From NCBI RefSeq assembly GCF_910592395.1, contig NC_088318.1, forward strand, positions 15,810,349-15,874,348: 64,000 bases of DNA, given 5' to 3'. The position numbers and the translations under genes are program-made. The notes below the pieces were generated by a model. It was given only the letters and a program-made list of their open reading frames with translations. It had not been told where the DNA came from and did no database searches. Position 1 is the first letter of the stretch, and each line of letters begins with the position of its first letter. Of this stretch, positions 24,073-34,323 are shown in pieces. This stretch comes from Lineus longissimus. Its lineage: Eukaryota; Nemertea; Pilidiophora; Heteronemertea; Lineidae.

Positions 24073-24360
24073 ATGGCCTTGCCGCTGGCTGTTTGGCTGG
24101 GCTCGTCATATCATGAAAATGCACAAGAGTTCGGGAGATGCTTTGTGAAACGCAATAAGTGGCAGACTGGCACGTCATGGGCAGGTTGGAAGTTCTCTTT
24201 ATCGGGGTCATCTTATCTCGTTTGCGGCGATCGAGCTACGGCAACTTTTTTGTCGGGTGACGCGACTTTCCTGTGTTTCAACCCAAGATATATACTAGCT
24301 GGTGCCTTCAATCAAAATCCTCATATTGTCGCTTTATCAAGATTGCAGCTGGCAGTCTAG
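24073..24360 (+). CDS. Hypothetical 95-aa protein, copy B
   Basis: Encodes exactly the same 95 residues as the copy at 16990, with one silent difference. No recognised domain. See the copy A entry for the case for and against coding. Confidence 0.3.
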   Translation: MALPLAVWLGSSYHENAQEFGRCFVKRNKWQTGTSWAGWKFSLSGSSYLVCGDRATATFLSGDATFLCFNPRYILAGAFNQNPHIVALSRLQLAV

Positions 24361-24851
24361 TCAAAGTGGCACAATTTTAAATGTATCAAAGACACTGACG
24401 TTTTTAAAAAATTATGACTTTCGGCCATGGCCAGCGTGAGATCTTCTAAACCGTTACCATTTTTCGTTATATTGAGACTTATACTTTTCTCCTGCTGGAA
24501 TATGCACTGCTCTGAACCTGCCAAAAAAAGTAATCGAGGTGGGTCCAGGCAGGTCCATAACCTGCCGTCAAAACGAGTGTAAGATGCTACGCTGACTAAT
24601 ATGTATGTATACCTCTTTTTTAGTTAAACTAATCGGCCACTGAATGCAAGTTGGATGCTTCGCACCCGCACCTTCACCATTTTAATTATTTTTTAAATCA
24701 ATGGTATTACGTGACCAAACTGTCAAAAAGATATCTCCATGTTGTTTAATGAACAACAGAAAGGAAAGTTTGGTTTACGTGGGTTTTCTCCGGTAGGCTG
24801 TCACTAAAAAAAAAGATGGAAACCTAAAACACGCCTGATCTCGTCATCAAA

Positions 24852-25124
24852 ATGGCAAAGGTATTGATAAGTTCGTTTTATCATCATTTGATCAGCAACC
24901 TAGCTCTTATAAGCCCTGATCTCGGATCTACTCCCTCAGTATCACCTTTACACTGCAGTATCCTCTGCTTTACTCGGACAAGTTGTACAACTTTTAACTT
25001 CGTGTCTATCGAAGTGGGCTCTTCTTGTCATCAGAACCATAAGAGAGGAACGTGTTTAAGCCAGGAACAGGCTACTCCTTCAAATGGATCACGAATGTTT
25101 CAAGAAAAGGTGAATTTTTCATAA
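24852..25124 (+). CDS. PAN/apple-domain-like exon, copy B
   Basis: Same frame as copy A, with all cysteines of the PAN-like pattern retained (LHCSILC, RTSC, SSC) and the same GTGAAT donor after GAAAAG. Only three residues differ from copy A. No partner exons were identified. Confidence 0.45.
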   Translation: MAKVLISSFYHHLISNLALISPDLGSTPSVSPLHCSILCFTRTSCTTFNFVSIEVGSSCHQNHKRGTCLSQEQATPSNGSRMFQEKVNFS

Positions 25125-25345
25125 TTTTGTTTCATATTACATGAATTATGCTCCTGCTCAACGAAGTTTAAAAGCTGTGGGTGTGGGCGGTCATTATGTT
25201 CTCTGCTGGTTTCCGCACCACTCTATTCTGCTCAGTAACTGAACAATCACTCGTCCAGCGGACTTGCCATTTTTGTGGCACGAAGGCCTGGTGTTTCGAA
25301 TGTTTCCTATCGATTTTTGGCTCGAGCCCAAAAGGATGGCGTCAA

Positions 25346-25739
25346 GCCGCCATCTTTTTTTCGCATTCCGTCCCATAACTCGAAGATTCGATTGACTGAC
25401 AGCTTGAAATTGAAATGTAAGGTCCAACATGGCCGCCACCTTTTTGGCTCACCGTAGGGGAGTCTATACAATACCACAATGGCCCCTGGCCGTTTCATTT
25501 GTGCATTCCCGCCCTTACATAACTCGAGATGCGGTTGAGTGACCGCCGTGAATCTTCTGTGGTGTGATTGCCAAGTGTATGGGAAGTTTCTATGATTTTG
25601 GACCCGACCTGAAATCCAACATTGCCGCAAGGGTGCTATCTTTTGGAAACAAGAACTAACTTTTTTATGTCACTTACTTTCAACCCTACGATCTGTTATG
25701 TCCGTTTGCATGCTGTAACTACTTTATACATCGATGTAT
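25346..25739 (+). promoter_or_regulatory. Candidate ORF1 promoter elements, copy B
   Basis: The YY1-like GCCGCCATCTT (25346-25356) and the 14-bp palindrome ATACATCGATGTAT (25726-25739) are conserved as in copy A, although two blocks between them (roughly 55 and 95 bp) are present only in this copy. Confidence 0.3.
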
Positions 25740-25771
25740 GACAAACCTTTTCCAAGCAAGGCCATGGCTAC

Positions 25772-26716
25772 ATGATGTTGGCCCGTAAGGCTCCCATTCT
25801 CCCTCCCATTCCTTCTTATGATTACGATCTATATTTAGGCTTCAGTTATCCTCGAGGATATCTGCTTGCAGTCTCGAGAGAGAGCATTCTCGTTTACGGG
25901 TATAACGAAACCAGCTTCGCATACACTGTGTTACACAACGTGTGGCTATCACGCACGGAGAGAGACTTTGGCCACTTAGGACGTCACCTTGAAAGCTATG
26001 GAAATTTAGTCTTCTTTACCTCACCAAAGAAGCCGAACATACAGTATTTTGATTTCATCAAAGAAAAGTTAGGTCATGTTTCACTCGTTGGCAATGGTAA
26101 GGCGTTTATCCGAAAGAAGTTAAACAAGAATTTCAGTTACTTTGTGAGGAAGAGTTTTATATACTTTCGAGTATGGGAGAAACACGCCTTTTGCTCGATC
26201 ATACGAAGCTTTAAAAACGAGTTATTATTATTAGTTTTATACGATGTCGCTTTTCAAAATCAAAATGTACTTCTTGCGAACGGTGTCGAAATAACTTATC
26301 CCCATGTTCAGTCAATGCTTGGATATTTGTTGTTTTTATCGAAACCGGACATATCGGTATATGAGAAGAGAAGAACCCGTGTAAATCTAATACAAACTTT
26401 GGTGAAATGTAATAATCCCGAATACTCACAATCCTTTCGAGGCCACCCTAGCTCACCAGTATTTTACATGTCGTCGTCACTCCCTAATAGGCTTGTCCTA
26501 GGATGTGACATTTCTTCTTTTATTTGCCTCCCTTCAAGTCGACTTTTTCATGGGTGTATCGAGCCGTTTCTTACTATTCTTCACTCGAATATCGGTCATC
26601 GTCGGGATTTTACTGATTTTGGGGTAGATTCTGTTGGTAATGTGTACAGTCTGGAGGGAAAGATGGAAAACAAATTTAGATTTAACTATGTTAACATATA
26701 TGCGAGAATGTCTTAG
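25772..26716 (+). CDS. ORF1-B, unrecognised intronless propeller-like protein
   Basis: Intact 314-codon copy of ORF1. Compared with ORF1-A I count 17 residue changes, several clustered around residues 169-179 (NGVEITYPHVQ here, NGVEIPYTRVE there), and about 6-7 silent changes, close to what neutral change would give. There are no indels, although the flanking DNA has several. The same tandem ATG and the overlapping four-codon upstream frame (25764) are kept. Function unknown; an all-beta, propeller-like fold is inferred. Confidence 0.65.
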   Translation: MMLARKAPILPPIPSYDYDLYLGFSYPRGYLLAVSRESILVYGYNETSFAYTVLHNVWLSRTERDFGHLGRHLESYGNLVFFTSPKKPNIQYFDFIKEKLGHVSLVGNGKAFIRKKLNKNFSYFVRKSFIYFRVWEKHAFCSIIRSFKNELLLLVLYDVAFQNQNVLLANGVEITYPHVQSMLGYLLFLSKPDISVYEKRRTRVNLIQTLVKCNNPEYSQSFRGHPSSPVFYMSSSLPNRLVLGCDISSFICLPSSRLFHGCIEPFLTILHSNIGHRRDFTDFGVDSVGNVYSLEGKMENKFRFNYVNIYARMS

Positions 26717-27404
26717 ACATACACCAATATAGTTGGGAAAATGTCTGTTGAGAACCAGAAAAGCGACCACATATTAATTTTTTTATGCATATTACCAAGT
26801 ATTCATAAAGACCACGAAGACAGTCACTTTTCTTGTCTTACAAATACATGTAAGCTTGCACCTCACCAACCTTCTTATTCGAATGATGTCGTTAAAATTA
26901 CATGTCTCGTTGACTTATTCTTCTTAAGTCATACCAGTGTCCCGAAAATTAGTTAAATCACCCGGAGCCGATCTGGGAGGTCACAAGAACTTTTTAAAGA
27001 AATAGATATTGTAATTAGATCAAATCAAATAGATCAAATCGCTATATTCCTAAGTGCTTATATCGTCTGTTAGTTACTTCACATTCTTCACACTTTACTT
27101 TCTTCACTCAGGAAAACGACTATGACTGTTGACTACATCACCCTCTATTGATACTGACATCCTCGGTTGCTATCCGCAAAATGTAAAACCAGTCACATGT
27201 CGCATTTTGAGTATTTTATCGGAAAAGAAAGCCACGCCCCTCACAGTTACGTTACGTTTTCTGTTTTAATGGAAAAGAGTAAAATATGTTGTCGTTTTTC
27301 TCCCAATTTTACAAGAAGAATATCTGCACATTTTGATTGTTTTTGCAATGGATGGTCAAAGTGATTTTTTTCTTCTCACATGAAACGAGTTACCGAAGAG
27401 AATC

Positions 27405-28292
27405 ATGTTCAGGCAAACTGGTAGGTTGTCTTTCAAGCCTCCCATCTCCGTACGACCTGGTAGGGATCGCTGGTGGTATGATGTGGCTTCTGGATACATC
27501 ATACTAGCAACCAAAGGGGGAATTGCCAAGAATAGGGTCAGAATATATCATCAGACAAACCGCGAATTCTCCATTCTACAAATGTTTGAATACGATGCCT
27601 CGATTGGTGATCTAATTCAATATCAGGGTTTGTTCAGGAAACGCTTCCTTTCCTTATGTGAAATGCCTGGCGTGATATTCCTTAAAGACGTTTTTGATAA
27701 AGAGGAAACATATACCATTGTCCCGCAAAAGTGCTATCGAGCAAAGTTCTATTACCGCCCATCATACGGCAACGATCTCGTTTTCATCTATTGCACGGAT
27801 TTGAGGGGTAAAATTAAAGGGACTGTCTACAGTATCACGTTAGAGGATACAACTCAAAGGGCGGATTTATCAAATGGTATGCCCATTAACTGTAAGGATA
27901 TATTTGGTAAACTCATGGAATTCACTTCAGAAGGCGATTTGATATGTAACTGCAGAAAAATGTTGGGTTTCATTATTTACCGTAGATGTGACGGATACAG
28001 GATTGAGCACTTAGAAGTTGACAATGCAGGCTGGATGCCGATTTGGAGTCATAAACACCAATCCATTCTCAAAGGACACCGTATGGGCCTCGACGGGTGG
28101 AAAATCAACTGCAAGCTGAAGAATCGTTTAGTATCGGAAATACCACCAGTTTACCCGATTAGTTTCGACGTTCGCCGGAAGAGAAAGCCAACCATTAATG
28201 ATAGACTTCATTTGTCACCCGAAGGAACCATTCTAGTAATTTTGATTGCAAAGAAAGCCCCAATATTTGTAGGTCTATATTCCTCCGTGTAA
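27405..28292 (+). CDS. ORF2-B, unrecognised intronless propeller-like protein
   Basis: A 295-codon copy of ORF2, ten codons shorter because of two in-frame indels (24 bases after RMG in the RMGLDGWK segment, and 6 bases near the C-terminus). The C-terminal ~40 residues are the most changed part (for example FDVRRKRKPTIND here, FFIRWKRMSTISG in copy A), while the first 25 residues are identical. The excess of amino-acid-changing over silent differences suggests divergence under positive selection rather than decay, since no stop or frameshift has appeared. Confidence 0.65.
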   Translation: MFRQTGRLSFKPPISVRPGRDRWWYDVASGYIILATKGGIAKNRVRIYHQTNREFSILQMFEYDASIGDLIQYQGLFRKRFLSLCEMPGVIFLKDVFDKEETYTIVPQKCYRAKFYYRPSYGNDLVFIYCTDLRGKIKGTVYSITLEDTTQRADLSNGMPINCKDIFGKLMEFTSEGDLICNCRKMLGFIIYRRCDGYRIEHLEVDNAGWMPIWSHKHQSILKGHRMGLDGWKINCKLKNRLVSEIPPVYPISFDVRRKRKPTINDRLHLSPEGTILVILIAKKAPIFVGLYSSV

Positions 28293-28509
28293 CCGTTCCA
28301 CTCGTGGTAGAGGTTGGCCAGGACACGGTCACACGTCATAGTTCCCTGCCCGACTGAATGCTGGTGTAGACGTTAAAAATGTCCCTCTGGAAAAAAATGT
28401 TCGGCGCTATTATTCTGATGGATTATGGTGTGTTGCCTCCATGTTGGGTCCATGTTCTGCCCAGGGATGGTTGTAGGTCGTCTTTATGGCGGGATTTTTC
28501 TCTTTTTTG

Positions 28510-28515
28510 AATAAA
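28510..28515 (+). terminator. Candidate polyadenylation signal after ORF2-B
   Basis: AATAAA 218 bp after the ORF2-B stop, conserved with copy A. Confidence 0.4.
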
Positions 28516-29425
28516 GAAGTAAAAGCCCTGACGCCTCACAGGCAGGATTTCTACACAAAGTGCAGTTAACAATTATCACAAGCATGACACGCGTTCGACG
28601 TCTGGCGTTAGATAGAGTATATCTCTCCTCAAATACTAGGGTCAGTAGAATGCTCCTCCCCTCGCACACATTACAAAGGTAAGATTGGGAGATTAAGCTG
28701 TGAAGGAAAGGCCCTGAAGGAGCATATCCCGAGATAAGAACGTCAACACCGGACTGTTTTTAACATTTCACGTATCGAGATAACATTCTTTTCGGTGATC
28801 TCAAGGCTGTTGAAACGGCCGTTTCTACTTGGCCGCGATTCGGGCGTGAGTTACTAAAGATGACAAAATCCAGCGGCATCACACCTGTTAATTGCTTAGA
28901 ATGTATTCAGAAGAGGCTTAAAGATATAGTCAATGGTGTAGTAATTTGATATGAGCAAATAGAGAAGGAACTACAGCCTGAACCTCAACTTGTTTTTTCC
29001 AGCATCGCTAATCAATTGAAAAACTCGTGATTAATGTGGATCCTTTGTTGGCTCTGACTGTTTGCAACTGGGTCTCACCTCTCACAACAGCTGGGGACCC
29101 ACCAAATGTCAGATTTAAAGGATTATTTGACGGATTTATAGCATCCATGAGTTTTTCATGTGACTAACTCAGTGTGGCTCAATGAGTTCAGGGCCTTGTA
29201 GGCAGGAAATAATGCTGACATTGATAGTTTTCCTGTGACTTTATGCATAGTTACCGCAGTTTGGGGCTTGGATAGTGTTTGATTCCGCAAAATTTATATT
29301 TCTCAGTGTGAATAGTTTCCATGTACTGCGATGTAGGAAATACCCCTGCTGCGATTTCTTGCATTCTATTTGCCGGACTTCCATTAATCGTGCCTATATT
29401 CTCCTTTAATGGGGTACGCTCTTCA

Positions 29426-29600
29426 TATTTTATCGTGGGTCAGGAAAAAAGAAATACAGTTTACACAATGCCGTAGTGCAGTTACAATGCATGCAACTTT
29501 GCTGTCTACTCAACGGCAATGGTGATATTTATATCAAGAACGTATTTACGCAATTGGAAATTTCAATTACCAACTTCAATTTTTTAACGAACGGCGTTGG
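29426..29600 (+). repeat. Dispersed short repeat, copy 3
   Basis: The copy B counterpart of the repeat at 22266. It arrived by the large tandem duplication rather than by a new insertion, and is essentially unchanged. Confidence 0.75.
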
Positions 29601-30413
29601 CCAGCAGGACATAGAATCAATCGTACATTTTCATCGTTTGTATTGGACCCAGCGATCAAAGAATAGTGTATCATTCTAAATTCCGACACATTGTTGACTC
29701 GTTGCTTAGATACCGAAATCTCTCGGTTTCCCTTTTTCAATGACCGCACGTAATTTCATCCTGTCATAATATCTTTAACAAATGTTAAAGGGGACGCTCA
29801 ATACAGATAATTAGATTTTCCATAAACGATTCAATTAATTAGATATGATTAGGTCCGGTTCGTTTTTTGTTATATTTCGAATTTCAATACCCACGGTGGA
29901 TATAGGTATTTCTTTACCTTTCAAAAAGGAGAAATGAGAGGAAATGAAGTCACAAAAGAAACAGACAAAAGGCTATATTTTTGTAGCGATACATTGCAAT
30001 ATTGCAGTCTGCTTACGATGTTATTGTCGGTTGGTTGTAGGTTGGTTGGTCACAGGACTGATATTTTGCCCAGAGACCTCCTGTACACCTAGGCGTATCA
30101 ATGAACCATTAAAAAATGGCAATATCCAACCACCTCTGCCACACGCCATGACTGCGAGAGTGGAGTTTGTTTAAAATTTACCAGAGCGACATCTGGCTAG
30201 GCAAGGGTAGCGATATACCCCTCAAACACAACAGAATACGAGGGCCTGGTCGCTATTGTATTGTATTATGCTAAACCGATACCGTACAAGAAGCCGATGA
30301 TTCGTAGGGATGGTGATACCGGTCAACTATTTACCGCTTGATGTTACAGAAGCACGAGGCGGTGTGTCGTGGTAACACTGGATTAACTCCGTTTGTTTTC
30401 AATATGACGTGTA

Positions 30414-30423
30414 GTCACGTGAC
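30414..30423 (+). promoter_or_regulatory. E-box upstream of lectin gene
   Basis: GTCACGTGAC, followed at 30426 by CRE-like GACGTCA, about 290 bp upstream of the lectin start codon. The pair is conserved in the duplicated promoter at 23250. No TATA box was recognised near the start. Confidence 0.35.
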
Positions 30424-30703
30424 TCGACGTCACTCGCCACCTCCCCGTGTCCTTTCTATTAAAACCGAGCGATTTGCGCGAGAATTCGTTGAGTGTGTTT
30501 GCCCATACCATGACTGGAGCTGTGAATGAGAATAACGGGAGCAAGGCCAGATAATGTGTAAAAAGTGCTATTATTGAGGATTTGACACTTGTAAGACACA
30601 TTTTAGACGTACGGCGAGAAGAATTGCTTCAGTCGCTGTCTTCCAGGAATAGACAGATGTTTCAAGGATCTTCCGATGAACTCTAATTGGTCCTTTGAGC
30701 ACC

Positions 30704-33700
30704 ATGGACGTTTCGATTGGATGGATTAGCGGCTTTGTCATCTTTTTCGCTCTGACTGGGTCATCGGAAGGTGAGTTTTGTTTTTACCATGTGGAATATC
30801 ATTTCATCAGAGACCTGAGCGCGCACGTACAGCTCTTTGTCTTCATCATTTTGCCGGCTCTGTACCCGTTTTAACGAATTTTGATAAAATCCTTGGGGAG
30901 ATTTTCAAGTGTGCCAAGGTAAAATAAATTATTTAGATAAAGGTCACCCACTCAAATTCGTCAGTGGACTCGAATTAAGAAGACAATTTGTTGACTTTTA
31001 TGACCAGCTCCAAGGAAAAATCTTAACTTCTTACATGTTATTACACCACGGCCCAAAACGATGTATACATCTTCTTAGAGGCAGGAAAAAAACTATTACT
31101 TCATAGAATAGGTATGGTATTTTCCTAGGGCTGATTTATTTTAGTCACTCCTGTTATTTTCCAGCGCTGCCATGCCTCCCTCCCAGCGTCATCTACGAGC
31201 CCTCCCGAGAGCACAGAATCTGCTACACATTCAACAACACTGATGTCTTAGGGGAGACGGCCGACGCTTCGTGCAAGTACGTCGGTGGGCATGCCGTCCA
31301 GATCTACAACGCAGATATTTTTAATTTTCTTAAGAATATACCGTCAACGTTCTTTACGTGAGTATTAGTATAAACTCAAGTATACGAACCGACTAAATTC
31401 AGGTTGTCTTTTTCGACCCAGTTGTCTGAAACATATATTCTTAGGCTATGGTCGACCCCTGTTCTCGAACAAAGATGAGGTTCTTCAACCAGAACATTCC
31501 TGATGGTGCAGCCAGATTAAGAGACAAGCTGTATCCCATGTTTTTTATTCGGCAAATTTTTTTCGCTCTTGAACAGTAGAATTCTTCGACAAAATCCGGA
31601 TTACGTAGGCAACTTCGACGATCATTAATGATCAAGGCATTTCCTGATGGACTCTTAATTGTTACAATAGTGTACCGCCGAAAATCTGAAATTTGAATAA
31701 TAGAACCCTTTTGACTGTATTGGATCAAGCTGATGAATCGACTCGGAACGTTCCAACGAAAAGTCGAACACCCCACAAATATTGAAATTTGTGTCACCAG
31801 TTCACACTTCCACCTACGCGACCCCGTCACAATCTCAATGTGGTGATCTCTTAGTATTTAGTATGGCGACTACGAATGGTTTTAGAGGGACATCGTCCCG
31901 TTTCCAAGGCCCCTCTAATATAAGAATGTGTCAAAGGTCAGGCGCTGACCACCATTTTTATACTTGGTATTTCTCCTCACTACACAACCTTCTTTCAGAA
32001 AAAGCGATTACTGGGTCGGGATAAAACCACCGCGCTGGATCTGGGTGGACCGCAATGACTCGCTTAACCTCGACGATGAAATCTGGGCATCGGATAGGCC
32101 AGATATGACCAACATCCATCGTCGACGCTGTGTAGCCAGTGATGCTAATGGGTGGATTGATGCCGACTGTGAAGATCAAAAGGGATTTCTTTGCGAGAAA
32201 GCTGCGCTGGTTCCTTCGTCAGGCGATGTATGCGACGACCATAGTTACACCCTCTTCAATTCCGCATGCTACAAGCACTATTCCACCCAAGAAAGCTTCT
32301 TCACGGCGAAGAAGAAGTGCAAGGCGGAGAACACTACTTTAGCAAGGCTGGATACCAAGGAGAAGGTGGAAAAATTATTGCCAGTGATAACAACTATCAG
32401 GTAAGGGTAAATTATCGCGGTGAATTCTAGACTGTTATGAAAATGGGCGCGGTCTCAAAAAGTTGAATGTTTCATAAAAGATGAGTGTCTCGAGGTAACC
32501 CGGTTATGTCAGGCCGGTACTTTTACGGCGTAAAGTGTTTCTGTATGTATCAGAAACTGTTCGCAGATGCCCTACAAACGATTGAGTAAATCTGCAGCAC
32601 CTCCGACGCCATTCTGAACTATCAGAGAGTTACTCCGTCCATAGCCTCCGGTAACCGGTGTCCTCGACGGGAGTCAAAAACTTTGGGGTCGCTTGGACAC
32701 TGTCGTGAGTGTCGGTGTAGCAGGCGAACATATCCCCCTGGAAAAAGTGTCCGGCCCTATTGTATTTTGACGGATAATGTGTATGGTTCTCTGGAGGCCA
32801 CGACCGTTGATAGAAACCATTGTTCGGCGGACAATTTATCGTTGGAGATTTTCAATGACTTTTACTTGTTGACTGGAGATACTCCTCTACGTTTTCATCG
32901 ATGCTCCGCAAATAAAAGCAACCTTTGATCATAATGACAGCCTCTGCTCTCCAGATAACATCATCAGAGATGTCTTTTCTTGTCCAAATTCAGATGCATT
33001 TTCTAACCAATTGGTAGTCTCCATACTCCGTCGAAGGTTATTTGTTTCTGCGCACCTCATGAGCCAAAATTAAAAATCGGATGGAAAGTATTGGAATGGC
33101 TGTGTAACAGTTTTCCTTTACTAAAATGAGTCCAGACCCACTTTGAGAAACAACAGTATTCTGTTGAAAACGCTAGTTTTACAATTACACGCACATGTAC
33201 ATGTAATTCGATTCTAAGTATTTTTTTCACTTTTATTCCCGCCATCGCCGACATGGTACTTGTTTTACCTTAACAGATCATATTTTGCTTAATCAGTTCA
33301 CCGGTCTGGTTTGGTCTCTTCGTGGAGAAATGGACTTGGGTGAATGGGAACGAAGTGGCCTACCTTCCGTGGAAGGAAGATGAGCCGAAGGACTGGGATA
33401 AGCAATGTGTGATAGCCAAGATAAGTGATGCCCAGGCCTGGACTCCGGAGTCTTGCAGTAACAAGAAGGGCCTTCTCTGTGAACACGGTAGGCACTGACT
33501 TGTATTCAACTCAAAGTTGTTCCACGTCCTGTTGGGGTTGGGACGAATGGCATACTATGCGTGACCATAGCGAGTTTTCTCGCCCCCATTCGCCTTGTGG
33601 TACTTTCCCAAATCGTGGTTGCATACATATAGGCTATACAATCCTACAACAGAGATACAGGGATATAGGTTTTAGGTACCGGTATGTACAATGTATATCA

Positions 33701-34022
33701 TATGTAACATCTATATCCCTGCATGACAAACATTTCGCTTCGTTTTCCAGTTCATTCTCTGCCTTGTTCGCCGAATGACCTCAAGTACACAAGGCGGCGG
33801 GGCCAGAAGATATCTCAGAAGGTATCGAGAAGCTATTCCGTAGCAGCTAGGAGCATCATGGATTGCGTCACCATTTGCACCACACAACATGGCTGCCTGT
33901 GCACTGCCGTTGAGTACAGCGCCTCTAGCGGAGAATGTATGGTGTTACCGGGAGCCGTAGTTGATGTAAACACAAGGTTTGTTGCTGCTACTGGTGTGGA
34001 TACCATGATCATATTGAATTGA
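30704..34022 (+). CDS. Secreted protein with two C-type lectin domains and a PAN domain
   Basis: Five exons (30704-30770, 31165-31357, 31999-32400, 33297-33487, 33751-34022) join in frame to 374 aa. Residues 1-22 are a hydrophobic signal peptide encoded by exon 1. CTLD1 spans about Cys26-Cys152 with WVGIK and WIDADC; CTLD2 about Cys165-Cys282 with WFGLF and WTPESC. Each has the six cysteines of a long-form CTLD. The PAN/apple domain fills the last exon (286-374) with MDCVTIC and a Cys-x-Cys. The calcium/sugar motifs are degenerate: CTLD1 lacks EPN/QPD and has WASDRPD at that place; CTLD2 has EPK followed by WDK. Calcium-dependent sugar binding is therefore uncertain. The protein is likely extracellular, binding glycan or protein, perhaps in immunity or mucus. 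It converges on the FAD monooxygenase gene. Confidence 0.92.
31441..31830 (-). pseudogene. Possible ORF1/ORF2-family fragment in lectin intron 2
   Basis: A 129-codon open frame on the strand opposite the lectin gene, wholly inside its second intron. It has no good ATG and is bounded upstream by a stop. The translated segment has the strand-turn style of ORF1/ORF2: SPSGNALIIN and APSGMFWLKN parallel DSVGNVYSL and SPEGTLLVIL. Similarity beyond this is weak by eye, so membership in the family is a guess. It could be a truncated, inverted relative or simply a chance frame. Confidence 0.35.
32635..32790 (+). repeat. Diverged remnant of the ORF2 3' flank in lectin intron 3
   Basis: Blocks here line up in order with the sequence just after the ORF2 stop: GTAACCG, a GGACAC-GTC stretch, GGTGTAG, CCCTCTGGAAAAA (CCCCTGGAAAAA here), a TCGGCGCTATT-like block (CCGGCCCTATT here) and a final GATTATG (GATAATG here). 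The match is too diverged to come from the recent duplication and points to an older copy of the same unit. The 82-codon plus-strand frame at 32683 is explained by it. Confidence 0.5.
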
Positions 34023-34115
34023 CTTTACTGACAAGACTGAATAACTGCGTTCGTGAAGGTGAAAATCAGTTCATTTTACACAGCCTACTATAATACTGAA
34101 GATGATCGACACCGT

Positions 34116-34121
34116 AATAAA
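34116..34121 (+). terminator. Lectin gene polyadenylation signal
   Basis: AATAAA 94 bp after the lectin stop codon, the first hexamer downstream. Confidence 0.7.
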
Positions 34122-34206
34122 ATAAGTAGTTCTCTTTTTCAAACTAAGAATTGTAAGGGAAGAAACTAAATGATTTTGCAAAATACAATACGTGTGTAAG
34201 GAAATA

Positions 34207-34212
34207 TTTATT
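34207..34212 (-). terminator. Possible polyadenylation signal for the FAD monooxygenase gene
   Basis: TTTATT on the plus strand reads AATAAA on the minus strand, about 970 bp beyond the monooxygenase stop and 86 bp beyond the lectin signal. If used, the two convergent genes would end almost back to back. No nearer minus-strand hexamer was seen. Confidence 0.25.
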
Positions 34213-34323
34213 TGGTCACGTATACTCTATACACTACAAGGAACATACAAACATCCAGGCTTCGAAGCTATGAATATCTAAGAGAAGAGTAGAGCAAGTC
34301 GTACCTACACGAGCAAAGGTTTT

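Larger units (their letters stand above)
23551..30714 (+). repeat. 7.1 kb tandem duplication, copy B
   Basis: Head-to-tail copy of the unit described at 16451, 7164 bp long, with the same gene order. The right edge is in the intact lectin exon 1. Left-edge and right-edge sequences share only a single base (G) at the junction, so the duplication probably arose by non-homologous joining rather than recombination between repeats. The 28.52-29.42 kb part has no recognisable gene. Confidence 0.97.

Noticed and set aside
32683-32928. 81-codon plus-strand frame in lectin intron 3
   Set aside because: Explained by a diverged remnant of ORF2 3' flanking, non-coding DNA.
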